Assembly: GCF_000211815.1 (NCBI RefSeq)
Contig: NZ_GL890828.1
Location: 1 to 21,551 of the forward strand
Length of the DNA stretch: 21,551 bases
Direction of reading: 5' to 3'
DNA from: Moorena producens 3L
GTDB taxonomy: Bacteria > Cyanobacteriota > Cyanobacteriia > Cyanobacteriales > Coleofasciculaceae
This document shows, in pieces, positions 8,104 to 14,886 of the stretch. The notes under the pieces were generated by a model that was not told the origin of the DNA, did not search any database, and saw only the letters and a list, made by a program, of their open reading frames with translations. The translations under genes and the position numbers were made by a program. Within the stretch, counting starts at the first letter, position 1; every line of letters starts with the position of its first letter.

Positions 8104-8625
8104 CTAAAAGTAAACATCCATCGTAGAACGACCTGTAGTTTTCAGCCAATTTTGGGCTTCAATGTAGTTATTAGGAGCAAGGCGAATAGCTCGTTTCCAA
8201 TAATCAGCCGCTTTGTCATACAAAGCTTCTGCCGCCTCACTGTCTCCAGCTTCCTTCAACTGTTCACCTTGATAATGGTAAATTACGGCTACATTATTAA
8301 GGGCCTGAGGCATACGGGGGTTGATATCAAGAGCCTGATGATAGAGTTCTAAAGCACGCTCATGCTCACCATTACTCGCTTGAATCAGCCCCATGTTGTA
8401 GATAATAAAGCTGCGGTCGTTGGGGTCTTCCTCCAGTTCCAACGCTTTTTTGTAATTATCCATAGCTTCAGCATATTCCCCATCCGCTTGAGCTGACATA
8501 CCATCTCGGTAATAGACAAAAGCTTCCTTGGCTTGCTTATTGGTAGGCAGAATCTTTAACAGGATGTCTGCCATCACCGTAAAGGTTTTATCAATAAAGT
8601 TATCGTTGCGTTGAGTGCGTGGCAT
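8104..8625 (-). CDS. ycf3: Photosystem I assembly protein Ycf3
   Basis: Ycf3 is a thylakoid-associated chaperone that binds PSI subunits such as PsaA and PsaD during assembly. The 173 residues begin MPRTQRNDNFIDKTFTVMAD, the conserved opening of the cyanobacterial and plastid protein. Three TPR units follow: about 35-68 (AFVYYRDGMSAQADGEYAEA), 72-105 (SFIIYNMGLIQASNGEHERA) and 109-152 (LNNVAVIYHYQGEQLKEAGD). The end is NYIEAQNWLKTTGRS. Length is standard and all repeats are intact. The ATG at 8625 is the conserved start. It is monocistronic, with a repeat-rich 3' flank and the long non-coding region upstream. Confidence 0.96.
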   Translation of the reverse strand: MPRTQRNDNFIDKTFTVMADILLKILPTNKQAKEAFVYYRDGMSAQADGEYAEAMDNYKKALELEEDPNDRSFIIYNMGLIQASNGEHERALELYHQALDINPRMPQALNNVAVIYHYQGEQLKEAGDSEAAEALYDKAADYWKRAIRLAPNNYIEAQNWLKTTGRSTMDVYF

Positions 8626-8830
8626 AGTTGCGTGGGTTTATAGTCTTCACCTTGTAGATCATCCTATCTCGTCATGTCAGCATTTAGCTATTAACCTCTC
8701 AGCACTCAGCTCAACAATCCAGGAAAACTTAAGCATTGATTGGGCTAACTGCCGCAAGTACATGATTTACCTTGAACACCCCTCAATAAGCTGATATAGC
8801 GCGTAGTGCTATAGCTCAAGTCATGGCTGT

Positions 8831-8961
8831 GTTATAGCAGTCGCCAGGGCAGTTAGGACATGACAAAAGTCTCAAACCTAAGTAAGCGCAAGAGTTTGAC
8901 TTCTGACTTGTGACTTGTGACTTGTGACTTGTGACTTGTGACTTCTGACTTCTGCTATACC
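8831..8961. repeat. Inverted short copy of the 3165-3457 repeat element
   Basis: GTTATAGCAGTCGCCAGGGC at 8831 is the reverse complement of the right end of the element at 3165-3457. GCGCAAGAGTTTGACTTC and about nine GTCA-type heptamers follow (CTTGTGA and CTTCTGA), and the copy ends CTGCTATACC at 8961. The ends and arm are conserved while the heptamer core is about 60 rather than about 220 bases, so core length varies independently of the rest. The preceding stretch 8626-8830 holds nothing I recognise. Confidence 0.75.
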
Positions 8962-9068
8962 TAGAGCGTCAACTGACTTACTGTTATAGAACTTCATTAA
9001 CACATCTATTTATATATGTCAATAAAAATATGTGTTAAAATATCAGTAAAATCACTTAGAATAAAAGC

Positions 9069-9123
9069 ATGGTAGATGAACCCTGATAATTATCCCCGGA
9101 GCTCCAGTTTCCGGGGTTTTCTC
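9069..9123 (+). ncRNA. Array unit A: candidate small RNA with terminator hairpin
   Basis: First and most diverged unit of the array. It has ATGGTAGATGAACCCTGA (9069-9086), then a hairpin with stem CCCCGGA (9094-9100) and TCCGGGG (9110-9116), then a T-rich tail. The stem differs from other units at several positions on both arms and still pairs fully. The upstream TCCGGA box is replaced by an A/T-rich sequence at the equivalent position. I infer a short transcript or a terminator; neither is shown. Confidence 0.45.
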
Positions 9124-9234
9124 TAGGGGTCTATTGATAATTAATACAACTTTCGAGGAACGGTCTTGCCGCTAGTCGTCAATCATCCCCTGCTAAACCT
9201 TCCGGATAGTGGAGAAGTAACTCAGAAGAAAGAA

Positions 9235-9290
9235 ATGGTAGATGCACCCTAATAATTACCCCCGAAGCTCACGGTTCGGGGGTTTTCTTT
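9235..9290 (+). ncRNA. Array unit B: candidate small RNA with terminator hairpin
   Basis: The unit begins ATGGTAGATGCACCCTAA. Its 8-bp perfect stem is CCCCCGAA (9259-9266) with TTCGGGGG (9275-9282), and TTTTCTTT follows. TCCGGA lies at 9201. The spacer after B has no 46-base palindrome, so it shows the unoccupied form of the site filled after units C and D. Confidence 0.55.
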
Positions 9291-9421
9291 GGTAGATGCT
9301 GCCATAGACCATAACTTGGCTGTCAGCTAAAAGTAAAGTCCTCTCTAGGTTTAGCAATCATATAGAATCTTTAGCCATACCTTAGCTTCCGGATTTCAGT
9401 AACATCACTCAGAAGAAAGAA

Positions 9422-9479
9422 ATGGTAGATGCACCCTGATAATTACCCCTGAAGCTCACGGTTCGGGGGATTTTTTTTT
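9422..9479 (+). ncRNA. Array unit C: candidate small RNA with terminator hairpin
   Basis: The unit begins ATGGTAGATGCACCCTGA. The stem is CCCCTGAA (9446-9453) with TTCGGGGG (9462-9469), where U pairs with G in place of unit B's C-G pair. Nine T residues follow (9471-9479), the signature of an intrinsic terminator. TCCGGA lies at 9388. A 46-base palindrome begins four bases after the T-run. Confidence 0.55.
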
Positions 9480-9482
9480 GGT

Positions 9483-9528
9483 AGGTGCGCTTGCCGTTGG
9501 CGAATTAAATTCGCCACGGGTCGCACCT
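9483..9528. repeat. 46-base AGGTGCG palindromic repeat, copy 1
   Basis: Outer arms AGGTGCG and CGCACCT enclose inner arms TGGCGAATT and AATTCGCCA around a single A. The region between (CCGT and ACGG) also pairs. Full-length copies occur at 9720-9765, 10801-10846 and, slightly shorter, 15405-15447; a half copy is at 21382. Small size, palindromy and dispersal suggest a REP/MITE-like element. Confidence 0.8.
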
Positions 9529-9661
9529 GTAGATGTTGCCATCACCGCCTCAGCTGGCTGTTGGCTAAGAGCAAATTTCTCCCCTGGGTTTTGTGATTGA
9601 TTGACTAGTCAATTTACTAGTAATCCTTCCGGATATCAATCCGATCAATCAGAAGAAATAA

Positions 9662-9719
9662 ATGGTAGATGCACCCTAATAATTACCCCTGAAGCTCACG
9701 GTTCGGGGGATTTTTTTTT
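9662..9719 (+). ncRNA. Array unit D: candidate small RNA with terminator hairpin
   Basis: The unit begins ATGGTAGATGCACCCTAA. Its hairpin is identical to unit C (9686-9693 with 9702-9709), with nine T residues after it. TCCGGA lies at 9628. The 5' flank AGTAATCCTTCCGGATATCA is shared with unit E, and the 3' flank is shared with unit C, showing recent tandem duplication with a period near 230-240 bases. Confidence 0.55.
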
Positions 9720-9765
9720 AGGTGCGCTTTCCGTTGCCGAATTAAATTCGCCACGGGTCGCACCT
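9720..9765. repeat. 46-base AGGTGCG palindromic repeat, copy 2
   Basis: Same structure as the copy at 9483, with a GCCGAATT variant in the left inner arm that breaks one pair. It abuts the T-run of unit D directly. The 85 bases that follow are nearly identical to those after copy 1, so this copy probably multiplied with its array unit rather than inserting separately. Confidence 0.8.
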
Positions 9766-9886
9766 GTAGATGTTGCCATCAGCTCCTCAACTGGCTGTTG
9801 GCTAAGAGCAAATTTCTCCCGTGGGTTTTGTGATCCATTTACTAGTAATCCTTCCGGATATCAATCCCATCAATCAGAAGAAATAA

Positions 9887-9943
9887 ATGGTAGATGCACC
9901 CTGATAATTACCCCTAGGCTCAACGGTTTGGGGGTTTTCTTTT
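9887..9943 (+). ncRNA. Array unit E: candidate small RNA with terminator hairpin
   Basis: The unit begins ATGGTAGATGCACCCTGA. The stem CCCCTAG (9911-9917) pairs with TTTGGGGG (9927-9934) through G-C, A-U and G-U pairs despite several changes on both arms. TTTTCTTTT follows. TCCGGA lies at 9853. Confidence 0.5.
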
Positions 9944-10059
9944 GGAACAGTTGTCGAATCCCTATCAAAGCTAATATTTACCAGAGATATTCCGGCAATT
10001 TTTTCGACTATTTTATTGGTCATAGTTCCGGAGAATAGTTAAGTAACTAAGAAGAAAGA

Positions 10060-10110
10060 AATTAGATGCAACCTGATCAACACCCCTGAGATCTCATTGG
10101 GAGTTTTTTA
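10060..10110 (+). ncRNA. Array unit F: diverged candidate small RNA
   Basis: The last unit has ATTAGATGCAACCTGA in place of ATGGTAGATGCACCCTGA, so it lacks the ATG. Its hairpin is built differently: TGAGATCTCA (10086-10095) is a palindrome flanked by CCCC and TTGGGAG, followed by six T residues (10104-10109). TCCGGA is kept at 10027 with the usual 34-base spacing. Confidence 0.45.
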
Positions 10111-10322
10111 GCAGTAGATCAATTGCGATCTATGTCACTAGTTACTAGAAGCACCGTCTAAGAGTGTTTTTCACCCATTTACCTTTCTGAGTGCGGTTCC
10201 GATGTTTATGGTCTGACCGCCTAGAGGAAACTTCCTTATTATAAGGCTACATTGATTGGGTGATGATGATTGCTCAGAAAAGACTGAGTGCCAAATAAAT
10301 TAGCGCGTTAATCGTTTTTAAT

Positions 10323-10347
10323 CCCAGCTCTGACGAGACTGGGTTTT
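10323..10347 (+). terminator. Intrinsic-terminator-like hairpin beyond the array
   Basis: CCCAG (10323-10327) and CTGGG (10339-10343) form a stem, extended imperfectly by CTC/GAG, followed by TTTT. It could end a transcript starting within 10110-10300, but I find no ORF or unit-like sequence there. Confidence 0.4.
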
Positions 10348-10450
10348 AAAACTTCGCGCTTACTTGCGATCAAGTATCCCAGCTGTTAACAGCCAGAAAT
10401 TTGGTAGTTTTTAGAATTAGTCCCAACCCAATATATCATACGTGACAGCT

Positions 10451-10480
10451 CCCACACTGACTCTTTGAGTTCAGTGTGGG
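10451..10480. repeat. 10-bp perfect hairpin CCCACACTGA
   Basis: CCCACACTGA (10451-10460) and TCAGTGTGGG (10471-10480) flank a 10-base loop. A second inverted pair, AGCGCC near 10487 and GGCGCT near 10512, follows at once. No T-run is present on either strand. It resembles ends of small palindromic elements, not a terminator. Confidence 0.55.
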
Positions 10481-10545
10481 CAACAAGCGCCAATCCAGCT
10501 ATTGCTTAGGAGGCGCTGGGCTTTAAGAACGGACTGCCCTCTCTT

Positions 10546-10589
10546 GATGCAGTCGCTCATGGGGGAAACCCCCAAGACCGCGCTGCATC
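10546..10589. repeat. GATGCAG palindromic repeat with GGGGGAAACCCCC core
   Basis: GATGCAG (10546-10552) and CTGCATC (10583-10589) enclose GGGGG-AAA-CCCCC (10561-10573). A relative begins CTTGATGCAGCGCC at about 15359, with a different inner stem. It is a REP-like element. Confidence 0.65.
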
Positions 10590-10651
10590 GCTGCCGCTCT
10601 GTTTTCTTGGTCTTTTGTTTAATAATGTTTGACCAACTTCCCAGCATTTAT

Positions 10652-10678
10652 GGCCTTTGGCCACGCTACGCGAACGGC
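10652..10678. repeat. GGCC-ACGCTACGCG dispersed repeat
   Basis: GGCCTTTGGCC, ACGCTACGCG and GAACGGC follow in order, near-identical to 3539-3564. The surrounding 10680-10800 has no recognisable feature. Confidence 0.7.
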
Positions 10679-10800
10679 TTTGAAAGTCAGTATTTCCAGT
10701 ATAACACATCGATTGGTCTAAAGTGAAAGACTCTGTGCAAAATTCATCCCTGGAGACGAAACCTTAGATAGGGTCGCTTTATTACAAAAGATTTAACCAA

Positions 10801-10846
10801 AGGTGCGCTTTCCGTAGGCGAATTAAATTCGCCACGGGTCGCACCT
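10801..10846. repeat. 46-base AGGTGCG palindromic repeat, copy 3
   Basis: Intact outer (AGGTGCG/CGCACCT) and inner (GGCGAATT/AATTCGCC) arms. The rest of this spacer to 11105 contains small hairpins (AAATGGT with ACCATTT around 10983-11004; AGGAG with CTCCT around 11016-11028) and a pair of similar strings, ACGCATAACCGACTA (10852) and ACGCATACCGACTA (11033). No gene is seen. Confidence 0.75.
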
Positions 10847-11105
10847 CTTTTACGCATAACCGACTAACCATAAAAGCTCCACTATCTTACGGTAACTTTA
10901 AACACTCATGCTGCGCATGTTCGTTGTGGGGCTTCTTTTGCCGGAAGCTAATCTGGTAAGCAATAGCTATGGCTTGGGAGAAAATGGTACACCTAGACCA
11001 TTTCCCCTGGAGTAGGAGATGCTCCTCTATTCACGCATACCGACTACCCACTGATAAGTTCCATGTGCCAGCAAGTCTTTCACTAGTTCATAAGTAACGC
11101 TATAG

Positions 11106-11942
11106 TTAGACCTTGGTACGGTCAGTCAAGATTTCGTAGCCATCAGTTGTTACCAAAACAGTATGTTCAAACTGAGCGGATAGAGAATTATCGACCGTAA
11201 CGACTGTCCAACGGTCAGATAGGGTGCGTGTGAACTTAGTACCAGCATTCAAAATTGGCTCAATCGCCAAAGTCATCCCAGCACGCAGCTTGACATTCGG
11301 CAATTCCCGGGTGCGGAAGTTGAACACTGAGGGGTCTTCGTGTAAATTTCGCCCCACACCATGACCCGTATAATCCTCCACGATACTATAGCCATAAGTT
11401 TGGGCATGGTCTTCAATCGCACCAGCAATGTCTAACAAGTATTTCCCTGCTTTCACTTGTTCGATGCCCTTGTAGAGGGTTTCATTTGCCACCCGAATTA
11501 ATTGACTCACTTCTGGTTTGACCTCTTCAATCGGAATAGTAATACATGAGTCTCCGTGAAATCCCTGATAGTAGGCACCTGTATCAACTTTCAACACATC
11601 ACCACTGCAAATTACTTTCTTGGCACTAGGAATACCATGAACTACTTCGTGATTAAGGCAGCTGCAGATCGACCCAGGAAAGCCGTAGTAGCCTTTGAAA
11701 CTTGGGGTTGCTCCCATCTGACGGATCCGCTTTTCGGCATAGGTATCTAAATCCGCTGTGCTCATTCCTGGCTCAACCATTTCAGAAATTTCTTTGAGTA
11801 CTGTTGCCACAATAGTTGCCGCCTGCCGCATGATCTCAATTTCACGCTCAGATTTGATTTCAATCCGTCGGCGTTTTTTCTTGGGACGGGAGGGATTAGA
11901 GGGATTAGTGACTCCTGAAAGCAGGTTACTTAGAATGTTCAT
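11106..11942 (-). CDS. map: Methionine aminopeptidase, type I
   Basis: This cytoplasmic enzyme removes the initiator methionine from new proteins when the second residue is small. The 278 residues include all five metal ligands: D120 (KVDTGAY), D131 (HGDSC), H194 (GHGVGR), E228 (AIEPI) and E259 (FEHTVLV). The substrate-site histidine H102 is in NHEVVHGIP. The catalytic domain runs from about residue 28 (IEIKSEREIEIMRQA). Ahead of it is an extension of about 27 residues that is Ser/Asn/Pro-rich and ends in the basic cluster RPKKKRRR. No zinc-finger cysteines are present in that extension. Genomes often carry several map paralogues, so this may not be the only one. The ATG at 11942 is used because the frame closes soon upstream; an internal start would lose only the extension. 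Confidence 0.95.
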   Translation of the reverse strand: MNILSNLLSGVTNPSNPSRPKKKRRRIEIKSEREIEIMRQAATIVATVLKEISEMVEPGMSTADLDTYAEKRIRQMGATPSFKGYYGFPGSICSCLNHEVVHGIPSAKKVICSGDVLKVDTGAYYQGFHGDSCITIPIEEVKPEVSQLIRVANETLYKGIEQVKAGKYLLDIAGAIEDHAQTYGYSIVEDYTGHGVGRNLHEDPSVFNFRTRELPNVKLRAGMTLAIEPILNAGTKFTRTLSDRWTVVTVDNSLSAQFEHTVLVTTDGYEILTDRTKV

Positions 11943-12120
11943 TTGATAATTATTAGTTAATTAAGAATTATTAAAGAATTATTATATCTTTCGATTTTCT
12001 TTCTATTTTCGGTTCCTAGCTCTATTGAGTAAAAATTCCTAGCAAGATGGATCCCAACACTTCACTAAGAATAGGATAAATCCCCTCTTTCAACAAAGAG
12101 CCATTCCAGTTAACCACAAC

Positions 12121-12150
12121 TTGATATTAATGGTCGATTTGATTTATAAT
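12121..12150 (+). promoter_or_regulatory. Sigma-70-type promoter for the helix-turn-helix gene
   Basis: TTGATA (12121-12126) and TATAAT (12145-12150) are 18 bases apart, with transcription expected near 12157 and a leader of about 38 bases before the ATG at 12195. The -10 box is a perfect consensus. Confidence 0.55.
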
Positions 12151-12194
12151 ACTGATATCGGAATAGTTTATAAAATCAAGTTTAGAGTTAACTG

Positions 12195-12647
12195 ATGAAT
12201 AAGTCCGTTTGTACTACTGAAGCAGCATCTCTGTTAGGAATATCTTCTAGACGATTGAGACAACTCCTCCAAGACGGTCGCGTCCGGGGTGCCTATAAAA
12301 GCGGCAAATTCTGGATTATTCCTCTGTTCAACCATTTACCCCAAATCATCAAGGCCAGCCGTGGCCCAAAGGGCAAGTGGCGTAAAAGTCGTCCTCCGGC
12401 TCTAGCTAAGATCAATGTCAATCGCAATCGCATTGGTAGCAACAACACTAAACGTCCCGAAGAGCGTCAGCCAGTGATTTCTGTAAAACGAAGCGGCAAC
12501 AATCTATACGGCAACCAGGTAGAAATTCTTGGTCCGTGTCGGATTGTGTATCAACCGGATCACCCTCTTGATTGTGGTGCTCGTCTGTGGATCGAAACCT
12601 TTAGTGATATTCACTTTATCGGTGGTAGTTTTTCGGCCATTGGCTAG
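12195..12647 (+). CDS. Helix-turn-helix (excisionase/MerR-like) DNA-binding protein
   Basis: The 150-residue protein opens with a winged-helix-type domain: TTEAASLLGISSRRLRQLLQ (residues 7-26) followed by DGRVRGAYKSGKFWIIP. This is the arrangement of the small excisionase/MerR-like fold, in which the second helix reads DNA and the wing carries GRVxGAxKxGxxWxIP. Residues 50-95 are very basic (KGKWRKSRPPALAKINVNRN). The last 50 residues (NNLYGNQVEILGPCRIVYQP onward) form a beta-rich domain I do not recognise. No integrase or phage gene is near, so a transcription-regulator role is more likely than excision. Charge and size suggest a nucleoid-associated or regulatory DNA-binder. It has its own consensus promoter and faces the decayed gene at 12666-13312. 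Confidence 0.65.
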   Translation: MNKSVCTTEAASLLGISSRRLRQLLQDGRVRGAYKSGKFWIIPLFNHLPQIIKASRGPKGKWRKSRPPALAKINVNRNRIGSNNTKRPEERQPVISVKRSGNNLYGNQVEILGPCRIVYQPDHPLDCGARLWIETFSDIHFIGGSFSAIG

Positions 12648-12665
12648 TCGAGAGTCGGGTTATAT

Positions 12666-13312
12666 TTATCTTTTTCCTGTTGCATTTTTCCATAACAACA
12701 AACTGCCGATACCTAGGATGAGTAAGGCAAAAATCCCTATGGGCAACCACCACTGTAATAATTGAGGCTCTGATGGTGCAGTATCCTCGAAGGATTCTGA
12801 AAAGGATTCTGAGTGCTGGTTAAATTCAGGTTCAGTGGTAGGACTTGGCACAGTCGCAGTTTTTTCCCAGGAGTGACTGTAACGTCGTACTTGATCTCAA
12901 ATGGCTTAAAACTAGCTCCTGATTTAGGAGTACCGCTTAAGACTAACTCATAGACTCCCGCTTTAGGAAAGACTAGATCAGCTCCAGGAATACCAAGGTA
13001 TTTTTCAGCTGATATAGCTTTGAGCTGTGGCTCAAGGATAGGGGAATTCCCTTGGTCTGATGAGGATTTAGAATAAACCACTAATTGACAGTCACATTGC
13101 TCTAGGGGAATGAGTTGTCCCCCTTGGCGAGTAAGGGCAAACCATGCTAGAGCAGGTTCTCTAGCGCGAGGATTGTGATTGGGTTCAATGTGGAAGGTAG
13201 CACCGACATCGGCAGAGGTTTTAATGTTGTGAGAAATTATCGGAAAATACTGCTCAGTTCTGAGTGCTGAGTTTTCAGTAGAGGAAATGTGGGATCGCAG
13301 TTGAATGGTCAT
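12666..13312 (-). pseudogene. Frameshifted periplasmic-domain protein with C-terminal membrane anchor
   Basis: The first frame (ATG at 13312) encodes a beta-rich domain containing TSADVGATFHIEPNHNPRAR, LAWFALTRQGG, CDCQLVVYS and GVYELVLSGTPKSGASFKPF. It then runs off into unrelated residues after VTVTPGKK. Another minus frame (to 12666) takes over directly with PSPTTEPEF, a Ser/Glu linker, the membrane helix QWWLPIGIFALLILGIGSLL and a basic end. The switch is at a run of six A residues near 12862-12867 on the minus strand; seven would restore one frame of about 216 codons. The N-terminus also lacks the signal peptide expected for an exported domain. I infer a decayed, or mis-assembled, secreted and tail-anchored protein, perhaps partner of the divergent 13452 gene. 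Programmed slippage at the A-run is possible but less likely. Confidence 0.6.
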
Positions 13313-13451
13313 GGGGGTTAACTCTTAATGCTAAGATTTCTTCAAAGATGCTCTTAGCTCCTAACCAGAAAATGCCGGAGATACAGAGGATATCGAAGAT
13401 CACACATGAATCTTTTGATTATAAATTGCTATAAGTTCACAATAAGGATGA

Positions 13452-14732
13452 ATGGCTGATGATAATATTTACCATAGTCTTATAGCTAAGGAACATAAGC
13501 ACGGAATGGTTTTAGATTTGCTGCTGGTCATGACCCTAGGGTTTCTGGGCAGTTTTGGTCACTGTGTGGCAATGTGTGGACCTCTGACAGTGGCGTTTTC
13601 CCTATCTCAGCAGCAGGAAAAGTCTCCAAAGTGGCTCCATCAGCTGGGTTTTCATAGTCTCCTTAACCTAGGACGAACAATTAGTTATGCTCTTGTCGGA
13701 GCTGCACTTGGGGGTATGGGTTCGGTCTTGATTGCTAGTGGTCAGTTGGCTGGGATTGGCAGTGGATTGCGCCAAGCCATGGCAATTCTGACTGGTTTAA
13801 TGCTTATTTGGTTTGGCTGTGTGCAGCTTAAACCCGATTGGATTCCCCGTCTGCCCCTATTACACCCCCTATCTAAAGGGATTGGGCATCAACGGCTGAC
13901 GGTCGCGATGACTAAATTGTCTGGGGAATCTCAGTGGTGGACACCAGCCCTTTTAGGAGGAGTCTGGGGTTTGATGCCTTGTGGATTCCTGTATGCTGCT
14001 CAGATTAAAGCAGCGGAAATGGGTAATCTTTGGTGGGGAGCAGCAACGATGCTGGCCTTTGGACTGGGAACGATGCCCATGATGCTAGGAGTGGGTGTAT
14101 CTGCATCTAGACTCAGTGTTAGCAAGCGCAGCCAGCTGTTTCGCCTAGGAGGCTGGGTTACCCTCACGATTGGTATTTTAACCCTTCTCCGTACCGATGC
14201 TATGGTGGATTACACCGGTCATGGGGCGCTGCTGTTACTGATGTTAGCTTTGATTGCTCGTCCGATTAGTCGTTTGTGGGCTGGGCTGTTACGCTATCGT
14301 CGGGCTTTAGGAGTGGGGGCATTTGTGTTGGCGATCGCTCATACATTTTTTAGGCTAGACCATGCCTTGAACTGGAAGTTAGATGCTATGGGGTTTATGC
14401 TACCGCAGCATAAGTGGGGTCTGTTAGCAGGAATTTTAGCCCTCGTGTTGATTACCCCAGCGGCTCTCACGAGTTTTGACCACTTACAGAAGGGTTTGGG
14501 CAAGCTTTGGCGACGGATTCATTTATTGAGTATCCCTGCTTTAGTCCTAGCTGCAATTCATGCCGTGATGATTGGTTCGAGCTACCTGGGACAGTTAGCT
14601 TTGACTGGAAACAACCATCTCAGAGCTGTCAGTTTGGGAATAATTACCTTAGGAGTTTTGCTAGTGCGATCGCGTATTGTTTGGTCAGGGTTATCCCTAG
14701 AAAAGTTCTACCTTCCCCCCAAATCTTGGTAA
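13452..14732 (+). CDS. SafE/DsbD-type membrane protein fused to ferric-reductase-like domain
   Basis: The 426-residue polytopic membrane protein has two halves. Residues 20-245 resemble the CcdA/DsbD and TauE/SafE superfamily: LLLVMTLGFLGSFGHCVAMC with GP after it places C38 and C42 in the first helix, and GLMPCGFLYAAQ places C177 in a matching later helix. These paired Cys-Pro motifs are the redox or metal positions of the family. Residues 255-405 are a multi-helix domain with histidines spaced for heme (H297, H304, H357, H370), as in ferric-reductase-like or YedZ-like domains. The combination suggests transmembrane electron transfer or metal handling, but the substrate is unknown. The ATG at 13452 has AAGGATGA just upstream. 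An internal ATG at 13506 would start right at the first helix and is a credible alternative. Confidence 0.7.
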   Translation: MADDNIYHSLIAKEHKHGMVLDLLLVMTLGFLGSFGHCVAMCGPLTVAFSLSQQQEKSPKWLHQLGFHSLLNLGRTISYALVGAALGGMGSVLIASGQLAGIGSGLRQAMAILTGLMLIWFGCVQLKPDWIPRLPLLHPLSKGIGHQRLTVAMTKLSGESQWWTPALLGGVWGLMPCGFLYAAQIKAAEMGNLWWGAATMLAFGLGTMPMMLGVGVSASRLSVSKRSQLFRLGGWVTLTIGILTLLRTDAMVDYTGHGALLLLMLALIARPISRLWAGLLRYRRALGVGAFVLAIAHTFFRLDHALNWKLDAMGFMLPQHKWGLLAGILALVLITPAALTSFDHLQKGLGKLWRRIHLLSIPALVLAAIHAVMIGSSYLGQLALTGNNHLRAVSLGIITLGVLLVRSRIVWSGLSLEKFYLPPKSW

Positions 14733-14886
14733 TGGTTACTGATTTTACACTGAGCTTTTGACCCATCCACTTCAGTGTTAGCTATTCAGTATTACCTATA
14801 GTTAACAATATTTTCTCTGCTTCAAGCTAAACCCTATGCAATTTAGGTGTAAAGTAGCTATAATCGGTAAATTTTTGGTGGGCTTT

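Larger units (their letters stand above)
9201..10032 (+). promoter_or_regulatory. Five TCCGGA boxes, one per array unit B-F
   Basis: TCCGGA occurs at 9201, 9388, 9628, 9853 and 10027. In every case the distance from its first base to the start of the conserved ATG(G)TAGATG block is exactly 34 bases. That places the box at about -35 if transcription begins near the block. TCCGGA is the hexamer reported for DIF-type promoters in Anabaena, including NsiR1 and genes upstream-marked as HetR-related. I see no convincing TANNNT -10 box; the region is AGAAGAAAGAAA-like instead. The constant spacing is directly visible, while the promoter role is an inference. Confidence 0.5.

Noticed and set aside
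9601..10038. 145-codon ORF across array units D and E
   Set aside because: It runs through two hairpin-terminators and the palindromic repeat, and its amino-acid repetition is simply the DNA repeat. Units B, C and F do not preserve it.
10190..10260. Seventh array unit (TTCCGATG near 10197)
   Set aside because: The hexamer is imperfect, and no conserved block or hairpin occurs at the expected distance.
12850..12875. Programmed -1 frameshift
   Set aside because: The G AAA AAA C context is only partly slippery, no downstream stimulatory structure was recognised, and the missing signal peptide points to decay.
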